Assembly (NCBI GenBank): GCA_016297675.1
Contig: JAEDGE010000049.1
Coordinates: forward strand, 1 to 13,133
Direction: 5' to 3'
Length of the DNA: 13,133 nt
Source of the DNA: Oscillospiraceae bacterium
GTDB lineage: Bacteria > Bacillota > Clostridia > Oscillospirales > Ruminococcaceae
Both the position numbers and the translations under genes were made by a program. The notes under the pieces are model-generated. The model was not told where the DNA came from and made no database searches. It worked only from the letters and a program-made list of their open reading frames with translations. This document shows positions 1 through 6,356 of this stretch, one piece after another; the stretch's first letter is position 1; the number at the start of each line of letters is the position of its first letter.

Positions 1-42
1 TCTGTTTTCCAGAGCCCTTTTCCATTTGAAATGGTTGTAAAC

Positions 43-444
43 TTATCTCTTGGAGAACTGCGGTGCACGACGAGCAGCTTTGAGACCGTACTTCTTTCTT
101 TCCTTCATTCTCGGGTCACGCGTCAGGAAACCAGCCTTCTTCAGAGCCGGACGCAGTTCCGGATTGAATTCCAACAAAGCTCTTGCAATACCGTGACGGA
201 TTGCACCAGCCTGACCAGTTACACCACCACCAGTAACGGTGCAGATAACATCCATATTTTCCAGATTTTCGGTCAATGCGAGTGGCTGCCGAACAATCAG
301 CTTCAGTGTATCCAGACCAAAGTAGTCATCAATGCCTCTGCCGTTGATGGTGATATTGCCACTGCCCGGATACAGACGAACTCTTGCTACAGAGTGCTTT
401 CTTCTACCGGTACCGTAATAATATTTTACCTTAGATTCGTACAT
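43..444 (-). CDS. rpsI: 30S ribosomal protein S9
   Basis: The product is the small-subunit protein S9, which sits on the head of the 30S subunit and reaches the P-site tRNA with its C-terminal tail. The 133-residue protein is the usual length. It opens with the family's YYGTGRRKHSVARVRL stretch (residues 9-24), carries the GGGVTGQAGAIRHGIARAL core (about 72-90), and ends in a basic tail finishing in FSKR, the expected form for the tail that contacts tRNA. The ATG at 444 is preceded by an AAGGAG-type site about ten bases upstream. It follows rplM by only 18 bases, the conserved L13-S9 operon, and is presumably transcribed from the promoter at 1028-1056. No clear terminator is visible in the 42 bases left after the stop; a short dyad around 23-35 lacks a following T-run. 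Confidence 0.98.
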   Translation of the reverse strand: MYESKVKYYYGTGRRKHSVARVRLYPGSGNITINGRGIDDYFGLDTLKLIVRQPLALTENLENMDVICTVTGGGVTGQAGAIRHGIARALLEFNPELRPALKKAGFLTRDPRMKERKKYGLKAARRAPQFSKR

Positions 445-462
445 TTGAGAACACTCCTTTCC

Positions 463-891
463 TTAAAATTCGCAAACTTCCGGCTTCTGTGCAGCCTGCT
501 TGTGCTCAGCACCCTTATAGGTACGGAGACGAGTCAACTGCGTTGCACCTTGCGAATTATGCGGGAGCATACCCTTGATGGCAATCTGCATTGCTTCGTC
601 AGACCGTTCTTCCATCATCACCTTATACTGTGTCTGCTTCAGACCGCCAATCCAGCCACTGTGACGGTAATAATACTTCTGTTCCAGCTTCTTACCAGTC
701 AGGACAGCCTGATCACAGTTGATTACAATTACAAAATCGCCGCAGTCTACGTGCGGAGCAAATGTCGGCTTGTGCTTACCACGCAGGATGTGAGCTGCCT
801 TTGCAGCGACACGACCGAGCGGCTTTCCTGCTGCGTCAATGATATACCACTTGCGGCTTACTTCACCGGCTTTTGGCATCGTTGTTGCCAT
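463..891 (-). CDS. rplM: 50S ribosomal protein L13
   Basis: The product is the early-assembling large-subunit protein L13, which binds 23S rRNA. The 142 residues match the normal bacterial length. Recognisable family segments are RKWYIIDAAGKPLGRVA near the N-terminus, the HILRGKHKPTFAPHVDCGDFVIVIN block (about 34-58), and the C-terminal GAEHKQAAQKPEV. The ATG at 891 has a perfect AGGAGG eight bases upstream. It is the first gene of the rplM-rpsI operon, with a strong promoter at 1028-1056 and a structured leader of about 130 nucleotides. In Firmicutes, L13 leaders are known ribosomal-protein autoregulatory elements, so feedback control by L13 is plausible here; that is inference. Nothing about the gene is unusual. 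Confidence 0.98.
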   Translation of the reverse strand: MATTMPKAGEVSRKWYIIDAAGKPLGRVAAKAAHILRGKHKPTFAPHVDCGDFVIVINCDQAVLTGKKLEQKYYYRHSGWIGGLKQTQYKVMMEERSDEAMQIAIKGMLPHNSQGATQLTRLRTYKGAEHKQAAQKPEVCEF

Positions 892-1021
892 AGTAAATTC
901 CTCCTATATTTTCATGCTTTGTCCGTTTCTGCAACAAAAAACAGAACGGGAGACAGAGGGCAGTTGGGTTAGGCTGCACCGCCGGCTTCCGCAAGCTATC
1001 ACCGGTCTCTCTGACACTACA
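892..1021 (-). promoter_or_regulatory. Structured 5' leader of rplM, candidate L13 autoregulatory element
   Basis: About 130 nucleotides separate the predicted transcription start (near 1021) from the rplM ATG. At least two hairpins can be drawn. One spans about 982-1005: on the minus strand CCGG and GCTT pair with AAGC and CGG around a GCGG loop, with a small bulge. The other spans 923-949, where CCGTTCTG pairs with CAGAAACGG with one bulged base, about 20 bases before the Shine-Dalgarno site. Firmicute L13 leaders are an established class, but I have not matched this one to a covariance model. It could also be a non-regulatory UTR. Confidence 0.45.
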
Positions 1022-1027
1022 AAAATT

Positions 1028-1056
1028 ATTATACAAAATTTTTCTCGGTTTGTCAA
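1028..1056 (-). promoter_or_regulatory. Sigma-A type promoter of rplM-rpsI
   Basis: On the minus strand the sequence reads TTGACA (1056-1051), a 17-base spacer, then TATAAT (1033-1028). Both hexamers match the housekeeping consensus perfectly with ideal spacing. It lies just downstream of the terminator at 1096-1134, so the ribosomal operon is insulated from the preceding genes. Confidence 0.9.
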
Positions 1057-1095
1057 GGGGTAATCTGCTGAAAAAACAAAAAAATTCTTCTTTTT

Positions 1096-1134
1096 CAAAA
1101 ACCGCCTGTCTTTCCAAAAGACAAGCGGTTTTTG
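1096..1134 (-). terminator. Rho-independent terminator after the C39-like gene
   Basis: An 18-bp stem (1096-1113 with 1117-1134) closes on a three-base loop. The arms read AAAAACCGCTTGTCTTT and AAAGACAGGCGGTTTTT on the minus strand, with one G-U pair when read as minus-strand RNA, and the 3' arm supplies the T-run. It begins seven bases after the stop codon of the 1141-1785 gene and ends the proposed asnB-HD-pyrB-C39 transcription unit. Confidence 0.9.
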
Positions 1135-1140
1135 CTGATT

Positions 1141-1785
1141 TTATGTACGATTTTCCGTCAAATAGCGAATGGAATCAAACGAATTGCCGTATTTTGAAAG
1201 AGGGACGGCTGTTTCTTCCTGCTGCACCGGATCCATACACCAGTACACCCCGTCCGCTTTGCCCACCAACAGCACAAAATGCATCTTTCCGGTTCCTGCT
1301 CCGTGGACACAGGCAATCGGATAGCATCCTTGCTCCAGCAGCGTATCCAGTTCTCCCTCTTTCAGCTCATCCGCCTCTTTCCGAATCACCGTCACGTCCA
1401 ACGTGTCTTCCAGTGCATACCACAGCAAATTTCCTTCTGCATCATAAATCCCATGCGTGGAAAAAAACTGATTCAGCGTTTTCGGATTGACCGTTTCCCC
1501 CAGCGTATCTCGTTCGATTCCCTGCATCTGAAAGACTGCCGCAAGGCAGGTCGTCAGACAGCCGGAATCGCCCATGTGATAGATAGAATCCCCCAATGGA
1601 TCCTCTTTCCACCGAACATCTTTTTGTGCATAATAGACCACATGGTCAAAGGAAATATCTGAAGTGAATTCCGAAGGGGCGTGCTGCCTGCAAGAAATCC
1701 CTATCCAGCCGCCTAACAAGAGAAGCAGTCCGACTCCAATTCCCCAGACCACTTTCGGCGATTTTCGCCGATGCCGTTTCCGCAT
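1141..1785 (-). CDS. Membrane-anchored C39-like (papain-fold) cysteine peptidase
   Basis: The 214-residue protein has a very basic N-terminus, one hydrophobic segment (about 13-31) fitting a signal anchor, then an extracytoplasmic domain. That domain has the layout of the C39-like peptidase family: YYAQKDVRW with a possible oxyanion Gln54, GDSGCLTTC with a candidate nucleophile Cys76, MHFVLLVG with His169, and MDP with Asp185. These fit a Cys-His-Asp catalytic set. The lone Cys32 after the hydrophobic stretch is not in a good lipobox, so I do not call a lipoprotein. It starts eight bases after the pyrB stop with only a weak ribosome binding site, so translation probably depends on coupling to pyrB. 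Substrate unknown; ABC-transporter C39 processing peptidases are distant relatives, but there is no transporter here. Confidence 0.75.
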   Translation of the reverse strand: MRKRHRRKSPKVVWGIGVGLLLLLGGWIGISCRQHAPSEFTSDISFDHVVYYAQKDVRWKEDPLGDSIYHMGDSGCLTTCLAAVFQMQGIERDTLGETVNPKTLNQFFSTHGIYDAEGNLLWYALEDTLDVTVIRKEADELKEGELDTLLEQGCYPIACVHGAGTGKMHFVLLVGKADGVYWCMDPVQQEETAVPLSKYGNSFDSIRYLTENRT

Positions 1786-1793
1786 TCTGCCGC

Positions 1794-2891
1794 TTACCGT
1801 TCCAACAGCAGCCGTTCGTTACAATATTCACACTCTAACAGCGTATCACCCAGCACCAAAAAGCTCTTTGGCAGATACGACTCTGTACAGGTAATGCAGT
1901 TCGGATTCTTACAAGCTGCCCCGTTTACCGTTCTGCCACGCAGCAAAACAGTCGGATTGTCTTTCTTATTTAAATCCAGCATCATAATAATCAATGCCAT
2001 CCGCACATACATGCCATACCGTGCCTGATTGAAATACATGGCTCTCGGGTCTTCGTCTACTGCGACCTCAATTTCGTCTACTCTTGGCAGCGGATGCAGA
2101 ATAATCATATCTGGCTTAGCAGCTTTCAGCTTTTTAACCGTCAGAACATATGTATCTTTTTGTGCCAGATAGGCTTCCCGACTGGCAAACCGCTCCTGCT
2201 GAATCCGTGTCATGTACAGAACATCCAGCTCCGGCAATACTTCTTCCAGAGAAGCAACTTCCCGGAACGGACAGCCGCTTGCAGTCAGAATATCTTTCAC
2301 ATAAGACGGCAGCTTCAGCTCCGGTGTGGAAATCAGAATGAACTGATTGCCCTCAAAGCAAGTCATCGCTTTAATCAAAGAGTGTACGGTTCTGCCGTTA
2401 ATCAAGTCCCCGCAAAGCCCGATCGTCAAATGATCCAGCCGCCCCTTCTCACATTTCAGTGTGAGCAAGTCGGTCAGGGTTTGGGTTGGGTGCAGGTGTC
2501 CACTGTCACCGGCATTGATCACCGGACAATCCGCCGACAACGCAGCTGCCTTGGCTGCACCGGCAACCGGATGCCGCATCACCAGAATATCTGCATAGTT
2601 GCTGACAATTTTTGTGGTGTCCTTTAATGTTTCACCCTTGGAAACGGAAGAATTTGCCGGATTGTCAAATCCAATCAACCGACCGCCCAACCGCAACATT
2701 GCGGTCTGAAACGACATCTGCGTTCTGGTAGACGGCTCATAAAACAGTGTTGCCATAATCTTGTTGTGGCAGGCTCCGGAATAAACCTCTGGATTATTCT
2801 TGATTTTCTCCCCTAAATCGACAATCTCTTTCCACCAGGAAACCGGATAGTCGTTCAGGTCGATCAGATGTGGGTGCTTGGATGTGGTCAT
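1794..2891 (-). CDS. pyrB: Aspartate carbamoyltransferase with fused C-terminal PyrI-type zinc module
   Basis: Catalyses carbamoyl phosphate plus L-aspartate to N-carbamoyl-aspartate, the committed step of pyrimidine synthesis. The first ~310 residues form the catalytic chain: carbamoyl-phosphate loop EPSTRT (52-57, followed by Gln58 where Arg is more usual), the mobile SSVSKGET loop with Ser82 and Lys85, RHPVAGAA (106-113), GDSGHLHPTQTLTDLLT, and HPLPRVDEI (266-274). At 365 residues it exceeds the usual ~310. The extra C-terminus carries Cys327-x4-Cys332-x21-Cys354-x2-Cys357 in a context (CKNPNC, CEYC) very like the zinc domain of the regulatory chain PyrI (C-x4-C-x23-C-x2-C in E. coli). The nucleotide-binding half of PyrI is absent and no separate pyrI is in the window. 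The ATG at 2891 follows AGGAGG by ten bases. It probably shares a transcript with asnB and the HD gene upstream. Confidence 0.97.
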   Translation of the reverse strand: MTTSKHPHLIDLNDYPVSWWKEIVDLGEKIKNNPEVYSGACHNKIMATLFYEPSTRTQMSFQTAMLRLGGRLIGFDNPANSSVSKGETLKDTTKIVSNYADILVMRHPVAGAAKAAALSADCPVINAGDSGHLHPTQTLTDLLTLKCEKGRLDHLTIGLCGDLINGRTVHSLIKAMTCFEGNQFILISTPELKLPSYVKDILTASGCPFREVASLEEVLPELDVLYMTRIQQERFASREAYLAQKDTYVLTVKKLKAAKPDMIILHPLPRVDEIEVAVDEDPRAMYFNQARYGMYVRMALIIMMLDLNKKDNPTVLLRGRTVNGAACKNPNCITCTESYLPKSFLVLGDTLLECEYCNERLLLER

Positions 2892-2956
2892 AATGAAGAT
2901 CCTCCTATTTCATTGTAACTATAAGAACAGGGGAAGACAAGCTCCCCCTGTATCCA

Positions 2957-3625
2957 TCATAACATCAAACTATGATTGATATAAATTTTAAACTGCATAT
3001 GAAAAAATTGTGCAGCACGCCGGCAGAGCAGCATTCGCTCCATGAAAATTTCAAAATATTCCAGTACGGATGAAATTTGTGTATCAATGGTCATGGAAAG
3101 TACAAATTCCTGCTGTTCCTTGTTAATGAGCAGCTCGGCAGTTTCCACTGCATAGTTCACACGGTCATGAATATCAAAGGTCAAAAAATCGGTATTCCGT
3201 ACACGGCTGCGGCGAACATCCGTTTTATCTGCCAGAATCAATGCCGCTGAAATGGCATCAATCGGCTGTGCAGTGGCTTCATCGTGATTGCCAATCGCAG
3301 AAATCACAGAACATATCTCCTCGACCGGCATTTCCAGCCGATCCAATAGACGAAATGCCATGACTGCACCGCTCTGGGCATGATCTGCCCGATTGATCAC
3401 ATTGCCGATATCATGCAGAAAGCCGGCAATCCGTGCCAGTTCCACTTCCCGTTCTGAATACCCCAGCACGGTTAAAATTTTCGCTGCGGTATGTGCCGTT
3501 TTCTCTACGTGTGCAAAAGCGTGCTCCGTATAGCCAATTGCCTTCAATGCATCATCTGCACGCTGAATATAGGTGCGAATATCGGGATTTTTCCGGATAT
3601 ATTCAAATGTGACACAGCTTGCCAT
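2957..3625 (-). CDS. HD-domain metal-dependent phosphohydrolase
   Basis: The 222-residue protein has the HD-superfamily metal-binding pattern: His39 (in FAHVEKTAH), His71-Asp72 in FLHDIGN, and Asp133 in ILADKTD. His82 and His114-Asp115 are extra candidate ligands, suggesting a two-metal site of the type seen in nucleotide and cyclic-dinucleotide hydrolases. The C-terminal ~60 residues, after the HD fold, carry no motif I recognise. The substrate cannot be read from the sequence. The ATG at 3625 has only a weak AAGG-type site. It lies 41 bases after asnB and 65 bases before pyrB, so it may belong to the same transcript. A short stem (2927-2933 with 2945-2951) follows the gene but lacks a good T-run, so I do not call a terminator. 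Confidence 0.85.
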   Translation of the reverse strand: MASCVTFEYIRKNPDIRTYIQRADDALKAIGYTEHAFAHVEKTAHTAAKILTVLGYSEREVELARIAGFLHDIGNVINRADHAQSGAVMAFRLLDRLEMPVEEICSVISAIGNHDEATAQPIDAISAALILADKTDVRRSRVRNTDFLTFDIHDRVNYAVETAELLINKEQQEFVLSMTIDTQISSVLEYFEIFMERMLLCRRAAQFFHMQFKIYINHSLML

Positions 3626-3666
3626 GATTTGTCGCCTTTCTCTCGTTTTCAGTGGTACGCTTCTTT

Positions 3667-5553
3667 TTAGCGGGATGAAACCGGAATGGTATCGGATTCA
3701 AAGTAAACATGATACCACACCAAGAACATATAAACCGTCCAGATTTTCCGGCTGTTGTCTGCCTTGCCGGCACGGTGATCATCCAACAGCTGCACCAGCT
3801 TTTCCGTATGGAAGAACTGCTGTGCCGCATTGCTCTCGAATGCCTCTTTGACTGTATTGTAATAGGTGTCCTCTTTCAGCCAGACACGAATCGGCACTGG
3901 GAAGCCCAGTTTCTTCTTGGCTGCGGTCTTTGCGGTCTGCGGCGGCGTATCTTTTTTGGCTGCAAGCCGCATTGCATATTTTGTGATATACGGTGTATCG
4001 CCACTCTCAGACGGTTTATGCACAACCCGATACCGTGTCGGAATCTGCTGTGCCAGAGCCATGACTTCCTTATCCAAAAACGGAACCCGCAGCTCCAATG
4101 AGTTTGCCATACTCATCTTATCGGCTTTCAGCAGAATATCCCCAGCCATCCAGAGATGCAGATCCAGATACTGCATTTTGGTGACATCGTCCTTGTCTTT
4201 GACCTGATCATAGTACGGTTTTGTAATGGCAGTCGGATCTGGTGCATTGGTGTGAATTTTCAGCAGTGCCTTGCGGTCTTTCGGAGAGAACATATACGCA
4301 TTGCCGATAAACCGTTCTTCCAAGTCCTTGCCCTTGCGGACAAAGAAGTTGACCCCCCTGTGTGCCGGCAGTGCTTCTGCCACGTGCATAATACCACGCC
4401 GCAGACCACGGGGCAATTTTTCATAAGTGGTAGAACCCGGGTCGCTGTAGACATTATAGCCGCCGAAAATTTCATCTGCTCCCTCACCGGACAAAACGAC
4501 CTTGAGGGATTTGGATGCCAGATTGCAGACAAAATACAGAGCAACGGCTGCCGGGTCTGCCAACGGTTCATCCATGTGATATTGAATCATCGGCAGGTGC
4601 GACCAGTATTCTTCCGGCTCAATGACCTTGCTGTAATTCTTCTTGCCGATTGCTTCGGAGAAGCCCTTTGCCCAGCCAATTTCGTTATAGCGTTCTTCTT
4701 TGCCGAATCCAACCGTAAAGGTCTTATCCACATCGGCAATGGCTGCCACATAGCTGGAGTCCACGCCGCTGGAGAGGAACGAACCCACTTCTACGTCCGC
4801 AATTTTATGTGCTTCTACAGAATTATGGAATGTATCTGAAATGCGGTCGACCCACTCATCCAGTGTCGGTTTTTCATCTGCATGAAAGTCAATTTCCCAG
4901 TACTGCTGAATGTCCAGTTTGCCGTTCTGATAAATGAAGTAGTGTGCCGGCGGCAGCTTATAAACACCCTTAAAAAAGGTTTCCGTGCAAGGAGAATACT
5001 GGAACGTCAAATAATTTTCCAGTGCTGCCGTATTCAGGACTTTCTGGAAATGGGGATGGGGCAGGAAGCTCTTGATTTCCGAACCGAACAGAAAAGTTTC
5101 TCCCATCTGTGCATAGTACAGCGGCTTGATGCCAAAGAAATCTCTTGCACCGAACAAGGTTTTCTGTTTCTTATCCCAGATGACAAAGGAGAACATCCCA
5201 CGCAGCTTTTGCAGTAAAGCGGTGCCATATTCCTGATAGCCGTAGATCAGCACCTCGGAGTCAGTCTGCGTTGCAAACTGATAGCCCTTTTCCATCAAGT
5301 CCTGCCGAATGGACTGGTAGTTATAAATTTCGCCGTTAAACAACAGTGCCAGATTGCCATCTGCACTGTAAAGTGGCTGTGTGCCGGCATCGGATACGTC
5401 AATGATGCTCAGGCGGCGGTGTCCAAGTGCAATATCCTCATCAATATAGGTTCCCTCCGCATCCGGTCCTCTATGCTTGATACGGTTCAGCATCTCTTGC
5501 AATACCGCATTGGAGTTGTCGATGTGGTTTGTAAATCCTGTAAATCCACACAT
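3667..5553 (-). CDS. asnB: Asparagine synthetase (glutamine-hydrolysing)
   Basis: Converts aspartate, glutamine and ATP to asparagine, glutamate, AMP and pyrophosphate. The N-terminal class II glutamine amidotransferase domain begins at the mature nucleophile Cys2 (MCGFTGF) and shows HRGPDAEG (27-34), HRRLSIID (45-52), NGEIYN (73-78) and the TDSE motif (97-100). The synthetase domain carries the ATP-pyrophosphatase loop LSSGVDSS (260-267), the LSGEGADEIFGGY segment and the conserved KADKMSMANSLELRVPFLD block. At 628 residues it is full length, with all key residues present. The ATG at 5553 has a GGGAGGG site eight bases upstream. A promoter (5641-5669) and a strong leader hairpin (5588-5628) precede it. 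An HD gene, pyrB and a C39-like gene follow in the same direction without an obvious terminator until 1096-1134. Confidence 0.97.
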   Translation of the reverse strand: MCGFTGFTNHIDNSNAVLQEMLNRIKHRGPDAEGTYIDEDIALGHRRLSIIDVSDAGTQPLYSADGNLALLFNGEIYNYQSIRQDLMEKGYQFATQTDSEVLIYGYQEYGTALLQKLRGMFSFVIWDKKQKTLFGARDFFGIKPLYYAQMGETFLFGSEIKSFLPHPHFQKVLNTAALENYLTFQYSPCTETFFKGVYKLPPAHYFIYQNGKLDIQQYWEIDFHADEKPTLDEWVDRISDTFHNSVEAHKIADVEVGSFLSSGVDSSYVAAIADVDKTFTVGFGKEERYNEIGWAKGFSEAIGKKNYSKVIEPEEYWSHLPMIQYHMDEPLADPAAVALYFVCNLASKSLKVVLSGEGADEIFGGYNVYSDPGSTTYEKLPRGLRRGIMHVAEALPAHRGVNFFVRKGKDLEERFIGNAYMFSPKDRKALLKIHTNAPDPTAITKPYYDQVKDKDDVTKMQYLDLHLWMAGDILLKADKMSMANSLELRVPFLDKEVMALAQQIPTRYRVVHKPSESGDTPYITKYAMRLAAKKDTPPQTAKTAAKKKLGFPVPIRVWLKEDTYYNTVKEAFESNAAQQFFHTEKLVQLLDDHRAGKADNSRKIWTVYMFLVWYHVYFESDTIPVSSR

Positions 5554-5587
5554 AGGTAAAACCCTCCCTGTTTCTTTGCAGATTTCT

Positions 5588-5628
5588 TTTCAAAGTCTGC
5601 TGTGCCAATGGAACAGCAGGTTTTGAAA
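5588..5628 (-). promoter_or_regulatory. Stem-loop in the asnB 5' leader
   Basis: A symmetric hairpin in the leader: TTTCAAA pairs with TTTGAAA (7 bp), then a 2x2 internal loop, then CTGCTGT pairs with ACAGCAG (7 bp) around a nine-base loop. It lies between the predicted start site (about 5634) and the ribosome binding site at 5562-5568. No T-box sequence (AGGGTGGNACCGCG) is present, so it is not an asparagine T-box. It could be a translational or stability element or a protein-binding site; the function is unknown. Confidence 0.5.
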
Positions 5629-5640
5629 TGCTTTCCTTTT

Positions 5641-5669
5641 ATTATACTATATTTCCCTGCCTTTTGCAA
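5641..5669 (-). promoter_or_regulatory. Sigma-A type promoter of asnB
   Basis: Minus strand: TTGCAA (5669-5664), a 17-base spacer, TATAAT (5646-5641). The -10 is perfect and the -35 has five of six consensus bases. It lies between the nrdG stop and asnB, in a gap of 186 bases with no gene. Confidence 0.8.
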
Positions 5670-5739
5670 TCAATTTCCGTAGATTTTTTTCCATCTGCCA
5701 AAAAACAGGCTGTCCCTTTTCCGTTTTTCTGTAAATAAA

Positions 5740-6240
5740 TTATTCTTCTATCAAAGAAATCGCTTTTCCTGCCTGCATACTTGCCTTGGCATCCAGATAC
5801 CGCTGGTTGGTACTGCCTCGAAACCGGCAGTCATAGCTTTTCTTATCCTGTTCAAACCGCCCGTCAATTAAAATATCGGTTTCTTTCAGCAATGCCATCC
5901 AGTCTGGTCGATTTCCAGCAAGCAGCTCTTCAAAGGTATAACCTGTGTACGTGACCAAATTCAAACCCAATGCATGAATCTGCTTTCCCAGCTCTGCCAG
6001 CACTGCTGCCTGACAAAATGGCTCGCCGCCGCTGAATGTCACACCATCCAACAGCGGATCGTCTGCAATTGCTTTCAGCAGCGTCTCTGTTTCCGTCAGT
6101 GTTCCTCCTTGAAAATCATGCGTCTGCGGATTGTGACATCCCGGACAGGCGTGCGGACAGCCCTGTACAAAAATCGTATACCGGATTCCCTCCCCATCTA
6201 CAATGGAATTTTCTACAATCCCTGCAATCCGAAGTTGCAT
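5740..6240 (-). CDS. nrdG: Anaerobic ribonucleotide reductase activating protein (radical SAM)
   Basis: NrdG uses a [4Fe-4S] cluster and S-adenosylmethionine to install the glycyl radical on NrdD. The radical-SAM motif is GCPHACPGC, giving Cys-x3-Cys-x2-Cys near residues 28-35, within IFVQGCPHACPGCHNPQTHDF. The SAM-contacting GGEPF motif follows in DGVTFSGGEPF. Length (about 166 residues) is normal for the family. Three in-frame ATGs lie at 6249, 6246 and 6240. The AAGGAG site (6251-6256) is one and four bases from the first two but ten from the third, so I chose 6240 (start MQLRIAGIVENS). It follows nrdD by about 116 bases, probably on one transcript. The gap contains a possible hairpin, GGGTGTAC with GTGCACCC (6276-6283 and 6296-6303), without a T-run. 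Confidence 0.95.
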   Translation of the reverse strand: MQLRIAGIVENSIVDGEGIRYTIFVQGCPHACPGCHNPQTHDFQGGTLTETETLLKAIADDPLLDGVTFSGGEPFCQAAVLAELGKQIHALGLNLVTYTGYTFEELLAGNRPDWMALLKETDILIDGRFEQDKKSYDCRFRGSTNQRYLDAKASMQAGKAISLIEE

Positions 6241-6356
6241 TCCCATCATACTCCTTTTTCAAAAATAAAAGGAATGGGTGCACCGTTTCCCTACAGTACA
6301 CCCTCCTTGTTTTGCACATTTGATTCTAATAATAAAATTTACAAGCATTCGATCGA

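Noticed and set aside
31..972. Long plus-strand frame of 313 codons opposite rpsI and rplM
   Set aside because: It lies antisense to two unmistakable ribosomal protein genes, has no recognisable domain, and spans their intergenic region; it is a shadow frame.
863..1117. Minus-strand ORFs of 84 and 64 codons upstream of rplM
   Set aside because: They overlap the perfect rplM promoter and leader and lack conserved features; more likely untranslated leader sequence.
2912..2940. Promoter-like match before pyrB (TTGTCT, 17-base spacer, TACAAT)
   Set aside because: The predicted start would fall on the Shine-Dalgarno site, leaving almost no leader, and the -35 is weak. Kept only as a possibility in the operon finding.
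2927..2951. Stem ACAGGGG/CCCCTGT between the HD gene and pyrB as a terminator or pyrimidine attenuator
   Set aside because: The stem is short with an 11-base loop, no real T-run follows, and no PyrR-binding or anti-terminator structure is apparent.
5554..5640. T-box riboswitch for asparagine in the asnB leader
   Set aside because: The conserved AGGGTGGNACCGCG T-box sequence is absent and the leader is too short.
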